Shown: positions 30,839 to 39,999 of the stretch, piece by piece
How the letters are laid out: each line of letters begins with the position of its first letter
How positions within the stretch are numbered: the stretch's first letter is position 1
NCBI RefSeq assembly: GCF_020005365.1
Contig: NZ_JACNML010000006.1
Coordinates: forward strand, 62,001-126,000
Source of the DNA: Kangiella shandongensis
GTDB taxonomy: Bacteria > Pseudomonadota > Gammaproteobacteria > Enterobacterales > Kangiellaceae
Length of the DNA stretch: 64,000 nt
Direction: 5' to 3'
Made by a program: the position numbers and the translations under genes
The notes under the pieces: model-generated
The model's input: the letters and a program-made list of their open reading frames with translations, nothing else
The model's database searches: none
Told to the model about the DNA's origin: nothing

Positions 30839-31390
30839 CTACTGATTCGCCACGCTACGCAACGATAGTTCGGGATATTGGCGGCGACAGTTCTGCAAAA
30901 ATTGTATAAAACAGGACTCTGTTTCAGACAACTTTTCGCGTAATCTGTGACCACCATCAAATACATGTAGATCGGCTTTTGCCGTCTGGGCAAAACGGAT
31001 AACGTTATCCACCGGAACAATATCATCACGCCAGCCGTGAACAACAGTTACCGGACAGTTCAGCTTCTCTAACTCTGCTTCTGCATAACCATCCATATAG
31101 ACCGCAGGAGATATCAAAAATATCCCCATGGGATCATTGCTCAACCCCGCTACCGCAGAAACATACCCACCCATGCTTGTCCCTACCAAAATGTAAGGTC
31201 GTGACAGGTTCATTAAATAATTGTTAAGCTTCGTGACCCGCTCATTGGTCGGTAATCGACGGTAGTCCAGAGACTCGACGTCGAAACCTTTCTCTTCGCA
31301 AATTTTTGACAAGGCTTGAATCCTGTTGCCCTTTGGGCCAGATACTTTACCGTGAGAAAATATAACTAATGGCTTTACCACTGGGTTCAT
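30839..31390 (-). CDS. Small alpha/beta hydrolase
   Basis: A 183-aa cytoplasmic alpha/beta hydrolase. The nucleophile elbow is GTSMGG with S72, the acid is in GWRDDIVP (D122 or D123) and the histidine is H148 in DGGHRL. It is about the size of YqiA/YcfP-type esterases and lacks a lid domain. Substrate unknown. It is inserted between truB and rpsO, a junction that is direct in E. coli, 10 bases after truB, so it is probably co-transcribed with the translation-factor operon. Confidence 0.88.
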   Translation of the reverse strand: MNPVVKPLVIFSHGKVSGPKGNRIQALSKICEEKGFDVESLDYRRLPTNERVTKLNNYLMNLSRPYILVGTSMGGYVSAVAGLSNDPMGIFLISPAVYMDGYAEAELEKLNCPVTVVHGWRDDIVPVDNVIRFAQTAKADLHVFDGGHRLREKLSETESCFIQFLQNCRRQYPELSLRSVANQ

Positions 31391-31400
31391 AGCATCCTTC

Positions 31401-32315
31401 TTAATCCTGCTTTATTAAACGACGAGGGGCAACCTTGCCATCGTCATCAAGACAACCAATTCCCAAAAAGCCCTGTGGACTTTTCAGAATAAACTCTTCG
31501 CTTTCTGGAGCACCGCTTATTTGAACAGACTGCCCCAGGCAAATGTAATACGCCTGATCATCATCCAGCTCGAGCGAAGGGATATGTTGCAGTGCTTCTT
31601 CTAACGGTATTAATAGCTCATCCATCGCCCGCTTTTCATCAGCCTGTTTCATCGTTTCCAGCTGCGGCATAGTAACGCAGTCTGACAGCTGTAGATGACT
31701 GACTGCCGTGCGGCACAAGTCTCGAACATGCGCCCCACAACCCAGTTCATCCCCAATATCTTCGACCAAATTTCTGATATAAGTTCCCTTTGAACAATGA
31801 ACATCAAGTTCAAAAGTATCGCCGTCGAAACTTAACAAATTGATGGAGTGAATAGTCACTTCCCGTGCTTCCCTTTCAACTTCGATACCTTCTCGAGCTA
31901 ATTTATATAACGGTACCCCGTCTTTCTTTAAGGCAGAATACATCGATGGTACTTGACTGATAGTACCAATAAATTGCTGCACAACCTTAACCAGTTGCTC
32001 CTCCGTAACATCCACCGGTTTCTCTTCGATTACTTCGCCTTCACGATCTGACGTTGTAGTCTTCTGACCCAACTTGCCTACCACACGATATTTTTTATCC
32101 GCATTCAGCAAAAACTGAGAGAACTTAGTAGCTTCGCCGAAGCAAATGGGTAGTACCCCGGTGGCGATAGGATCCAAAGCTCCGGTATGACCGGCTTTTT
32201 GCGCGAAATAAAGATATTTAACCTGCTGTAGAGCCTTATTCGAGGTCATATCCATCGGTTTATCAAGCAATAAAATACCGGTAATATCACGACCGCGTTT
32301 ACGACGTCTTGCCAT
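31401..32315 (-). CDS. truB: tRNA pseudouridine(55) synthase TruB
   Basis: Converts U55 of the tRNA T-loop to pseudouridine. The 304-aa product has GHTGALDPIATGVLPICFG with catalytic D48, the YRVVGKLGQKTTTSD and GTYIRNLVEDIG motifs, and a C-terminal PUA-like end. It lies downstream of rbfA in the conserved order. Confidence 0.98.
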   Translation of the reverse strand: MARRRKRGRDITGILLLDKPMDMTSNKALQQVKYLYFAQKAGHTGALDPIATGVLPICFGEATKFSQFLLNADKKYRVVGKLGQKTTTSDREGEVIEEKPVDVTEEQLVKVVQQFIGTISQVPSMYSALKKDGVPLYKLAREGIEVEREAREVTIHSINLLSFDGDTFELDVHCSKGTYIRNLVEDIGDELGCGAHVRDLCRTAVSHLQLSDCVTMPQLETMKQADEKRAMDELLIPLEEALQHIPSLELDDDQAYYICLGQSVQISGAPESEEFILKSPQGFLGIGCLDDDGKVAPRRLIKQD

Positions 32316-32343
32316 TAGTTGCTCCAGAATTTAAGAACTGAAC

Positions 32344-32712
32344 TTAGGAGTGTTTTTTCTTATCCGCCGATATGGCGTCTTCGATAAGGCTGGACATACG
32401 TTGCCCTTCCTTAATCGACTTATCATAGAAAAAGCGCAATGTAGGCACACTACGCAAACGCATCTCTTTGGCGAGTTGAGTGCGTAAAAAGCCAGCAGCT
32501 CCCCGCACGACTTCCAACGCTTCATCAATCTCTTCCTGCTCATCTTTGCCGAGAAAAGTCATGAAAACTTTGGCATTTTGCAGATCACTAGAGACCTCGA
32601 CAGCAGAAACGGTCGCTAAACCAAGTCGAGGATCTTTCATTTCACGTTGGAAGACCAGAGCCAGCTCACGCTGGATCTGATCGGCAACTCTACTGGCTCT
32701 TGCTTGGGACAT
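32344..32712 (-). CDS. rbfA: 30S ribosome-binding factor RbfA
   Basis: Late-stage 30S maturation factor with a type II KH fold. The 122-aa protein shows RVADQIQRELALVFQREMKDPRLG at the start and LRSVPTLRFFYDKSIKEGQRM near the end. It lies 27 bases after infB and before truB. Confidence 0.97.
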   Translation of the reverse strand: MSQARASRVADQIQRELALVFQREMKDPRLGLATVSAVEVSSDLQNAKVFMTFLGKDEQEEIDEALEVVRGAAGFLRTQLAKEMRLRSVPTLRFFYDKSIKEGQRMSSLIEDAISADKKKHS

Positions 32713-32739
32713 ATTGTTACTCGATGTTTCTTGATGGAA

Positions 32740-35370
32740 TTACAGTGTACGTTTCACTTCAAAAACTTCGAAAACCTCGATTTGATCACCAGGCTTCACG
32801 TCATTGTAGTTCTTAACACCAATACCACATTCCATATCTTTACGAACTTCATTCACATCGTCTTTATAACGGCGAAGAGATTCTAATTCACCTTCATAAA
32901 TCACCACGTTATCACGAAGAACGCGAATTGGACTGTGACGCCTAACGACGCCTTCAACCACCATACAGCCGGCAATAGCACCCAGTTTTGGCGATTTAAA
33001 GACATCACGCACTTCAGCCAAACCAATAATTTCTTGACGCGATTCTGGCGACAGCATACCGCTAAGAGCAGCTTTCACATCTTCAATCGCTTCATAAATC
33101 ACGCTGTAGTAACGGATTTCTACCGCTTCTTTTTCAGCAACTTTACGCGCCGTGCCGTCTGCACGAACGTTAAAACCAATAATCACAGCACTCGACGCAG
33201 CAGCTAACGAAACGTCAGTTTCTTTAATGCCGCCGACACCGCTGGAAATCACTTTAACTTCAACTTCATCAGTCGCCAAATCCGTTAATGATTTACTCAG
33301 GGCTTCAACCGAACCTTGAACGTCAGCTTTAATAATCACGTTCAACTGTTTGGTTCCTTCATCGCTGCCCATGTTAGCGAACATATTCTCTAACTTGGCT
33401 TTTTGCTGACGCGCCTGGAACTCTTCTCGCTGTTTGGTTTCGCGACGATCGGCAATATCACGAGCAGTACGCTCATCAGCGACAACCGCAGCTTCATCAC
33501 CGGCCACAGGGACACCTGACAGACCTAGTACCTCAACTGGAATAGAAGGGCCAGCTGACTCAATGTTCTGTCCATTTTCATCCAATAGGGCTCGAACACG
33601 ACCATAGTGAGTCCCTGCTAACAGGATATCCCCTTTATGCAACTGCCCTTTTTGAACCAGAATGGAAGCAACCGCACCGCGACCTTTATCCAGACGTGCT
33701 TCAATCACGAAGCCTTTCGCAGCACCTTCATCAACAGCTGTTAGTTCCAATAACTCTGACTGCAATAGGATTGACTCTAATAAATTATCAACACCTTCAC
33801 CCGACTTCGCGGAAACGTTCACAAACTGCACGTCACCACCCCAGTCTTCCGGGATAACGTCATGCTGTGATAACTCATTTTTCACACGATCGGCATCGGC
33901 TTCAGGTTTATCAATTTTGTTGACTGCTACAATCATCGGAACACCAGCAGCTTTCGCGTGCTGAACCGCTTCGATTGTTTGTGGCATAACACCATCGTCG
34001 GCAGCCACAATTAAAATTACGATATCGGTCACTTCGGCACCACGAGCACGCATCGAGGTAAACGCTGCGTGGCCTGGCGTATCCAGGAATGTCACCATGC
34101 CGCGTTCAGTTTCAACATGATAAGCACCGATATGCTGAGTAATACCACCGGCTTCGCCCGTCGCTACGTGAGACGCACGGATGTAGTCCAATAGCGATGT
34201 TTTACCATGGTCAACGTGGCCCATAATGGTCACCACAGGAGCACGCGGTTTACCGTCACCTTCATCCGTCATTGCTTCTGATAGCGCAGCTTCTTCCATC
34301 GCGTTTTCGTTAACCAACACTGGATTATGGCCCATCTCTTCAACGATCAAACTGGCTGTTTCCTGATCAATTGACTGATTAACGGTTGCCATAACACCAA
34401 CTTTCATCATAGCCTTCATTAACTCTGGCGCTTTCACAGCCATTGCTTTTGCCAATTCCCCAACGGTAATCGCTTCAGGGATTTGAACATCATGAATAAT
34501 GGTGTCTGTTGGCTTCTTAAAGCCATGTTTCTTCATATTATCGGGTGCCTGATACACTTTCTTTTTGGATGCACCGCCGCGCTTATTCTTTTCTTCAAAA
34601 GCTTTTGCGACCAAATCTGCATCACTGGTTTTCTTTTTGCCTTTTTTCTTCTTACGTCTCTTATTCGGGCCTGATTTCTCTTCAAAGTCACGCAAAGACA
34701 TTGGTTTCGCAGGTTTGTTCGGATCCGCTTTTACCACTTTCTCTTCTGGTTCCTGCTTTTCCTCTAACTGCTTTTCAATCTTTTGCTTAACTTTTTCAAC
34801 AGACTTTTTCGGTTTCTTCGCCTGCCCTTTATCTTGCTTGGCGGTTTTCCCAGTCTCTTCCGCTTTGCGCTTGGCTTCCTCTTCCGCCTTACGCTTAGCC
34901 TCGGCTTCTGCCTCCGCTTTGCGCTTAGCTTCCTCTTCCGCCTTACGCTTGGCCTCGGCTTCTGCTTCCGCTTTGCGTTTCGCTTCTTCTTCCGCCTTAC
35001 GTCTGGCTTCCTCTTCTGCCTGACGAGCCGCTTCTTCTTCCGCAGCAAGCTTTTCGACTTCTTCACTAGAACGCTTAACGTAAGTACGCTTCTTTTTTAC
35101 CGCAACTTGTACAGACTTTTTCTTACCTTCCGAACTCGTTACGCTTAATGTGCTTTTCTTAGTGCGGCTCAAAGTAATCTTCTTTGGGCCAGTAGCCTCA
35201 TCGCCACCATGAGACTTTTGCAAATAAGCGAGCAACGACTTCTTCTGTTCTTCCGAAATCGTTTCATCGGCACTTTTTATTTTTGAGCCAGCCGCCTCTA
35301 ACTGCTCCAGCAGTTTGTCAACTGGAGTATTTAAGGTTTCGGCAAATTGTTTTACTGTAGTTTCTGACAT
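32740..35370 (-). CDS. infB: Translation initiation factor IF-2
   Basis: GTPase that places fMet-tRNA on the 30S subunit. The 876-aa product has an N-terminal IF2_N domain, a long charged Lys/Glu/Ala-rich linker with an 18-residue repeat (see the repeat entry), a second IF2_N-like segment, the G domain (GHVDHGKT at 384-391, [12 protein letters not shown]) and C-terminal domains II-IV. GGGAG five bases before the ATG supports the start. Internal alternative starts, used in E. coli to make shorter isoforms, were not assessed. Confidence 0.98.
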   Translation of the reverse strand: MSETTVKQFAETLNTPVDKLLEQLEAAGSKIKSADETISEEQKKSLLAYLQKSHGGDEATGPKKITLSRTKKSTLSVTSSEGKKKSVQVAVKKKRTYVKRSSEEVEKLAAEEEAARQAEEEARRKAEEEAKRKAEAEAEAKRKAEEEAKRKAEAEAEAKRKAEEEAKRKAEETGKTAKQDKGQAKKPKKSVEKVKQKIEKQLEEKQEPEEKVVKADPNKPAKPMSLRDFEEKSGPNKRRKKKKGKKKTSDADLVAKAFEEKNKRGGASKKKVYQAPDNMKKHGFKKPTDTIIHDVQIPEAITVGELAKAMAVKAPELMKAMMKVGVMATVNQSIDQETASLIVEEMGHNPVLVNENAMEEAALSEAMTDEGDGKPRAPVVTIMGHVDHGKTSLLDYIRASHVATGEAGGITQHIGAYHVETERGMVTFLDTPGHAAFTSMRARGAEVTDIVILIVAADDGVMPQTIEAVQHAKAAGVPMIVAVNKIDKPEADADRVKNELSQHDVIPEDWGGDVQFVNVSAKSGEGVDNLLESILLQSELLELTAVDEGAAKGFVIEARLDKGRGAVASILVQKGQLHKGDILLAGTHYGRVRALLDENGQNIESAGPSIPVEVLGLSGVPVAGDEAAVVADERTARDIADRRETKQREEFQARQQKAKLENMFANMGSDEGTKQLNVIIKADVQGSVEALSKSLTDLATDEVEVKVISSGVGGIKETDVSLAAASSAVIIGFNVRADGTARKVAEKEAVEIRYYSVIYEAIEDVKAALSGMLSPESRQEIIGLAEVRDVFKSPKLGAIAGCMVVEGVVRRHSPIRVLRDNVVIYEGELESLRRYKDDVNEVRKDMECGIGVKNYNDVKPGDQIEVFEVFEVKRTL
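34850..35030 (-). repeat. Tandem 54-bp repeat coding for the IF-2 linker
   Basis: About 2.8 copies of an 18-residue unit ([18 protein letters not shown] and variants) within infB. Copies differ mainly at synonymous positions. The coded segment is expected to be a long charged helix. The repeat also creates long open frames on the opposite strand, which I regard as artefacts. Confidence 0.85.
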
Positions 35371-35388
35371 TTAGTCTCCCCGCTTAAG

Positions 35389-36882
35389 TTATTCTTGCTC
35401 CTCGAACCAAGGAGCACGCGCGGTCATAATTAATTGAGCAGCACGCTCATCATCCAGTTCTTCAATATCCACTAAATCATCCACTGACTGTTCAGCTAAA
35501 TCTTCCATGGTAATAACGCCACGGCTAGCTAGAACGTACGCCAAGTGACGATCCATACCGTCCATGTTAAGCAAATCTTCAGCTGGTTCGTTTTTCTCTA
35601 ACTGTTCTTCACTAGCAATCGCTTTGGTTAGAAGAATGTCTTTCGCGCGGGATTTTAACGCATCGATCAAATCTTCATCAAAACCTTCGATTTCCAGCAT
35701 TTCTGACTGAGGCACATAAGCGACTTCTTCTAACGTAGTGAAGCCTTCCTGTACCAAAATCTGTGCTAAATCGTCATCAACGCCCAAGTCGTCAGTAAAC
35801 AAACTAACAATGGCTTCTGTTTCCGACTGGTTTTTCTGAGCAAACTCTTCCTCAGTCATGACATTCAATTCCCAGCCAGTTAACTCACTGGCCAAGCGAA
35901 TGTTCTGGCCATTACGGCCAATCGCTTGTGCTAATTGTTCTTCATCAACAGCGATATCCATGCTGCGATTATCTTCATCAACAACAATAGACACAACTTC
36001 AGCCGGTGCCATCGCATTAATCACAAACTGCGCAGGATTGTCATCAAACAGCACGATATCAATACGTTCACCGTTTAACTCACCTGTCACCGCCTGTACT
36101 CGAGCACCGCGCATACCAACACAGGCGCCAACCGGGTCAATGCGTTTATCATTGGTCTTAACTGCAACCTTGGCTCGAGAGCCTGGGTCTCGAGCAGCAC
36201 CTTTAATTTCAATAATTTGCTCACCAATTTCAGGAACCTCTATGCGGAATAACTCTTCCAACATTTCGGGACGCGTACGGCTCACAAATAGTTGCGGACC
36301 ACGATTTTCATCCTTAATGGTATACAGTAAACCGCGTACGCGATCACCAGCACGCACCGTTTCTCGCGGCATCATTTCATCACGTTGAATGACTGCTTCT
36401 GCGTTATTACCCAAATCTAAATAGATGTAATCACGGGTGATTTTCTTTACCACGCCCGTAATGAGCTCGCCCACACGATCGCGGAATGCTTCAACTGTCT
36501 TCGCACGCTCGGCTTCACGGACCTTCTGTACAATGACCTGCTTAGCAGTTTGAGCTGCGATACGACCGAATTCAATCGACTCGATCTGCTCTTCAACATG
36601 AGCGCCAAGCTCAATATCTGGGCTCTCAACCTGGGCTGCAGATAACGTTGTTTCCGTTAAAGGATCTTCAACTGCATCATCTTCGACCACAGTCCAACGA
36701 CGGAATGTATCGTATTCACCAGTTTCACGATCGATGTCAACACGCACATCAATATCCACACCGTGCTTTTTCTTAGTAGCTGTAGCTAGCGCAGCTTCTA
36801 AAGCACCGAAAATCACCTCTGGCTTGACGTCCTTTTCATTGGAGACGGCCTCAACCACTAACAAAATTTCTTTACTGCTCAT
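35389..36882 (-). CDS. nusA: Transcription termination/antitermination protein NusA
   Basis: RNA polymerase-associated elongation factor. The 497-aa protein has the N-terminal RNAP-binding domain, S1 (about 135-200), two KH domains ([18 protein letters not shown] and [20 protein letters not shown]), and two C-terminal acidic repeats ([22 protein letters not shown] and [22 protein letters not shown]) as in enterobacterial NusA. It sits between rimP and infB. Confidence 0.98.
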   Translation of the reverse strand: MSSKEILLVVEAVSNEKDVKPEVIFGALEAALATATKKKHGVDIDVRVDIDRETGEYDTFRRWTVVEDDAVEDPLTETTLSAAQVESPDIELGAHVEEQIESIEFGRIAAQTAKQVIVQKVREAERAKTVEAFRDRVGELITGVVKKITRDYIYLDLGNNAEAVIQRDEMMPRETVRAGDRVRGLLYTIKDENRGPQLFVSRTRPEMLEELFRIEVPEIGEQIIEIKGAARDPGSRAKVAVKTNDKRIDPVGACVGMRGARVQAVTGELNGERIDIVLFDDNPAQFVINAMAPAEVVSIVVDEDNRSMDIAVDEEQLAQAIGRNGQNIRLASELTGWELNVMTEEEFAQKNQSETEAIVSLFTDDLGVDDDLAQILVQEGFTTLEEVAYVPQSEMLEIEGFDEDLIDALKSRAKDILLTKAIASEEQLEKNEPAEDLLNMDGMDRHLAYVLASRGVITMEDLAEQSVDDLVDIEELDDERAAQLIMTARAPWFEEQE

Positions 36883-36937
36883 ACGTGTTAACCTTCAATA
36901 AAACTCGCGATTATCTTTAACTTTAATCCTTTCGAGA

Positions 36938-37390
36938 TTAATACTTTGCGATCAACTGGGCTTTCTCAACCTGCTGGACGTTAATATCGTGTGATTCACC
37001 GTCCACCACCAAACTGATAATGCCATTATCTACTTGTTTAATAGTACCTTTAAACTTACGGCGGCCATTGATTGGCACCGATAGACGCAATTCAGCATCT
37101 TCACCCACATACTGAGCAAACTGCTGCTCCGTAAATAAAGGTCTATCCATCCCAGGCGATGAGATTTCTAAGTTGTAGTAGCCGTTAATAGGATCTTCTA
37201 CATCCAACACACCACTCACCTGGTGACTTACTTCCGCGCAGTCGTCCACAGAGATGCCATTCTCATGCTCAATAAAAACCCGCAAAATTGAATGTTTGCC
37301 TTGTGACAAATATTCCAGACCCCAGAACTCAAAGCCAGCGGCTTCAACGGCTGGGCGAATTATCTGCTCAAGTTGTGACTGTTTACTCAT
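36938..37390 (-). CDS. rimP: Ribosome maturation factor RimP
   Basis: 30S assembly factor. The 150-aa product has GFEFWGLEYLSQGKHSILRVF near the start, the VLDVEDPINGYYNLEISSPG motif and a C-terminal SH3-like domain. AGAGAG precedes the ATG. It is the first protein gene of the operon; hairpins between it and the initiator tRNA gene suggest attenuation. Confidence 0.97.
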   Translation of the reverse strand: MSKQSQLEQIIRPAVEAAGFEFWGLEYLSQGKHSILRVFIEHENGISVDDCAEVSHQVSGVLDVEDPINGYYNLEISSPGMDRPLFTEQQFAQYVGEDAELRLSVPINGRRKFKGTIKQVDNGIISLVVDGESHDINVQQVEKAQLIAKY

Positions 37391-37440
37391 TGCGCTCTCT
37401 AAATACTCTCTTTATTCGACAAAACATAAATGCCAAATAC

Positions 37441-37462
37441 AAAAAAAGGCCCTTATGGCCCC
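37441..37462 (-). promoter_or_regulatory. Terminator-like hairpin in the rimP leader
   Basis: On the minus strand a GGCC/GGCC stem extended by two G-U pairs is followed by seven T residues, about 50 bases before the rimP start. A second hairpin TTGAGC/GCTCAA lies just upstream (37477-37493). Position ahead of the first gene suggests a premature-termination element like the rimP leader described in enterobacteria, but sequence homology was not tested. Confidence 0.55.
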
Positions 37463-37594
37463 ATCATTTATTAAACTGTTGAGCATAAAGCTCAATCTAT
37501 CTATATGACGGGCTAAAGGATACTAGCGATAAAGCCTGTTATCCACTTTACCCAGACCGGCTTGTCGTTTAAAACGAGCAAACCTACAAACAAC

Positions 37595-37617
37595 AAAGCC
37601 CCTATAGAAGGGGCTTT
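37595..37617 (-). terminator. Hairpin between the initiator tRNA and rimP
   Basis: Perfect 8-bp stem AAAGCCCC/GGGGCTTT with a 7-base loop. On the minus strand it is followed by a T/G run (TTTGTTGTTTG), on the plus strand by TTATTATTAT, so it could end transcripts in either direction. Confidence 0.7.
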
Positions 37618-37636
37618 ATTATTATATTCATAATAT

Positions 37637-37670
37637 AAAATCAGTCAATTTTTACACCAATGACTGACTT
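37637..37670 (-). terminator. First hairpin after the initiator tRNA
   Basis: Perfect 7-bp arms TCAGTCA/TGACTGA with a 13-base loop, followed on the minus strand by TTTT. It starts 10 bases after the tRNA 3' end and is the likely primary terminator or processing hairpin of the tRNA transcript. Confidence 0.65.
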
Positions 37671-37679
37671 TTTAGAATT

Positions 37680-37756
<77 letters not shown>

Positions 37757-37765
37757 TCCATATTT

Positions 37766-37795
37766 ACTTATTAGACTCTGGTATACCTAATAAGT
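37766..37795 (-). repeat. Leader hairpin just 5' of the initiator tRNA
   Basis: Perfect 9-bp arms ACTTATTAG/CTAATAAGT around a 12-base loop end ten bases before the mature tRNA 5' end. It is probably part of the precursor removed by RNase P. Confidence 0.6.
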
Positions 37796-37858
37796 TTGAC
37801 TCTAAAAGCCATGTCTCCGTAGGAAGTTTTAGCTTGTCCCTACATCAACGTGAGACGC

Positions 37859-37886
37859 ATTATACTCACTTAGAACGCTTTGACAA
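37859..37886 (-). promoter_or_regulatory. Strong sigma70 promoter for the initiator tRNA operon
   Basis: On the minus strand TTGTCA and a perfect TATAAT are separated by 16 bases. The predicted start site is about 95 bases before the tRNA, leaving a leader that contains the 9-bp hairpin. Confidence 0.8.
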
Positions 37887-37930
37887 GGGGTATTTTGAAG
37901 ATTCTGTTAAGTTTCTTTATAACGCTATCA

Positions 37931-37959
37931 AACCCTGATTTCAGCTTATCAAATCAGGG
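37931..37959 (-). terminator. Terminator after the DUF2939-like gene
   Basis: Perfect 9-bp stem CCCTGATTT/AAATCAGGG with a 9-base loop, 13 bases after the stop codon, followed on the minus strand by TTTGAT. The T-tract is short. Confidence 0.65.
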
Positions 37960-37971
37960 CTAGAAACCTGA

Positions 37972-39951
37972 CTAACAATCGCTACTTTCTTTACACTTTT
38001 CGTCCAATAGCTCCGGCACTTCCTGTTCTATCTCAAAGGTAACTTTATCCCATTCTGAGACCGTATCGACCTCTATATAAGCCAAGTCGCCCCAAAAAAC
38101 ATACTCCTCACTATCCCAGTTATGTGGCAATGCGTTTGATACTTCAGCTAGACGCATCCCTTCTTTATTGTAGCCTCTAAGTCGAAGCCACTCTTTTTTT
38201 AATTTTTTATTATGAGATAAGGCGCTGGGGAACCAGATAACCCCAGGAACAGCTTCACCACTATGATACCTTCGCGTCTCAATAGTCACCGGGTAGTCAA
38301 TAACAATCCTGCCCTTAAACATATCGATATCCAAAGGTAGTTTCTGTTCTCTATCTTTGGTGTCAGCATAAAAGTTGAAACCCTTCCGATGGCGGTGAGG
38401 AGTAAATCTAACACTATCTACAGGCACCCCCGACTTCAGAGCCTTCAACTCGATTTCATCATAGCTTGCATAACGGCTATTAGCTATCTCCTCAGCCTTC
38501 AGCTTTAAAGCAGGGTAATTAAATTGTCGCTCATCACTTTTCCGGTAAGCTGAAATTTCTACCAGCTCCTTAAATTCACCCTCTTCAAAATCTCTAAACG
38601 CCGGCTCGTTAAAGCTATTATCAAAGTAACGATCAACATCGACTTTCCCTAAAAGTTCTATGGATTCTGCTTTCGGTTCTAAATTAGCATGAACCGTCTC
38701 CGTAAACTGCTCATACTTAGTAGGGAAAAGTAAAACGATAGACTCAGCTTTTCCATAAAAAACAGCATCCTTTTTACCATTAACTTGTTGCTGCCCTTTC
38801 ATACTCATTCCACCTTTGCTATCCACTTCAAGCCTTTTACCTTCATCGTCAAAAGCCATAATAATGGCTTCATACTGATGGTACTTTGTCGGGTAAGAGT
38901 AATCTATTTTTATCCTTTGCTTGGAAACCTGAGTTACGGTAAAGCTAACCTGGTCATCCGTTTGGCTCTCACCATCTTCTGACAGCTCAAACTCAAACCG
39001 TTTCCAACCAGCTGGGTAACTAAAAGTGACATTCCCCTGAACCAGTGCCAGCTGGTCTTCCTTCACACCAGTTTTGATGTAAGCTTCACTCTGCCAACCA
39101 CCAAACCTAAGTCCTTGAAACTCTTCGGACTGTTCCTTTAAGTTTTTTTCTTCCTTGTCCGTCAGCTCTGACTTTAATAAATCTTTGCCATCACTCCCAA
39201 TAACTTTATTCCAGTCTACCTTGTATCCAACGTTAAAGGGCAGCTGCTCAAAGTCATTTTGTATAACTAACCGCTCATTAAATATGGCATAAACGAAAAA
39301 GTGTTTCTTTAAATAATTTTTTAAAAATGTTTTGTCATTTGCCTGCTCGAACGAAATTTTCGTTTGGTGGTACTTTGCTTTACCATATTTATCAGAATCC
39401 TCAACTTCCTTAATGGAACCATCGGATTGGTAAATCTTGGTCGTGGTTTCTGACTTCTTTGCTGACCGCTGCTCTTCATCAGCCTTAAGCGCCACCGTCT
39501 TTAAAATCCAGTTTCCACTCTGTCTTTCAAAGTTAAAATCGACTTCTTTGGTCACCACTCTAAAGCGATTAAAGCCGGTAAAGTAAGCCCACTGCCAGGT
39601 ATCTTCTTCAATTGCTTTAGCTTTTTGTTGGATCTGTTTGATTGACTTTCCTTTGAGCAGCGCCTGCAAACCTTCTGGACTTAACGCCATCTCAGAAATC
39701 ATCTTTGTCATCGGTTCCAAAAATGCCATGGCCATGCCTGCCATCGGATCCTTCTTCACTTGTTCCTGCATAGCGGCTTTAAGGCTAGTTGCAATACTTT
39801 GTTTTAATGCCTCTTCATCGACTAACTGCAGTAATTCATCAGCAGTCTCAGCATTCGCCACTTTTTCTTTAAACGCACCGGCCAAATAGTACGGATAAAC
39901 AATAACACCAAAAATAATTAATAAAAGAATCCCTATGATGATTTTTTTCAT
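37972..39951 (-). CDS. Large membrane-anchored protein with N-terminal DUF2939-like domain
   Basis: A 659-aa protein with one N-terminal membrane helix (about 4-22), then YPYYLAGAFKEKVANAETADEL and VDEEALKQSIATSL, which resemble DUF2939 proteins; these are usually under 200 aa. The remaining 500 residues are charged, Lys/Glu-rich, predicted beta-rich, with no motif I know. Cys653 and Cys659 in the tail (KCKESSDC) are the only striking cysteines. Most of it should be periplasmic. The gene follows nuoN by 48 bases on the same strand and ends at a terminator, so it may be read from the nuo operon. Base composition looks more AT-rich than its neighbours, which could mean later acquisition. Confidence 0.72.
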   Translation of the reverse strand: MKKIIIGILLLIIFGVIVYPYYLAGAFKEKVANAETADELLQLVDEEALKQSIATSLKAAMQEQVKKDPMAGMAMAFLEPMTKMISEMALSPEGLQALLKGKSIKQIQQKAKAIEEDTWQWAYFTGFNRFRVVTKEVDFNFERQSGNWILKTVALKADEEQRSAKKSETTTKIYQSDGSIKEVEDSDKYGKAKYHQTKISFEQANDKTFLKNYLKKHFFVYAIFNERLVIQNDFEQLPFNVGYKVDWNKVIGSDGKDLLKSELTDKEEKNLKEQSEEFQGLRFGGWQSEAYIKTGVKEDQLALVQGNVTFSYPAGWKRFEFELSEDGESQTDDQVSFTVTQVSKQRIKIDYSYPTKYHQYEAIIMAFDDEGKRLEVDSKGGMSMKGQQQVNGKKDAVFYGKAESIVLLFPTKYEQFTETVHANLEPKAESIELLGKVDVDRYFDNSFNEPAFRDFEEGEFKELVEISAYRKSDERQFNYPALKLKAEEIANSRYASYDEIELKALKSGVPVDSVRFTPHRHRKGFNFYADTKDREQKLPLDIDMFKGRIVIDYPVTIETRRYHSGEAVPGVIWFPSALSHNKKLKKEWLRLRGYNKEGMRLAEVSNALPHNWDSEEYVFWGDLAYIEVDTVSEWDKVTFEIEQEVPELLDEKCKESSDC

Positions 39952-39999
39952 CCTTCACCTCTCTACTTATATTTTCTTAATATTAGAATGATTATATTG

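Noticed and set aside
30598-31044. 148-aa minus-strand frame between the hydrolase and rpsO
   Set aside because: Overlaps both genes in another frame; the rpsO start and a promoter lie within it.
34565-35023. Long plus-strand open frame rich in Ser/Ala/Leu repeats
   Set aside because: It is antisense to the IF-2 repeat region; the repeats remove stop codons on the opposite strand. No ribosome site and no homology expected.
34850-35030. CRISPR-like regular repeats
   Set aside because: Repeats are contiguous, in frame and coding within infB, with no spacers.
35858-36388. 176-aa plus-strand open frame
   Set aside because: Lies entirely antisense to nusA; low-complexity Ser/Thr/Arg-rich translation typical of shadow frames.
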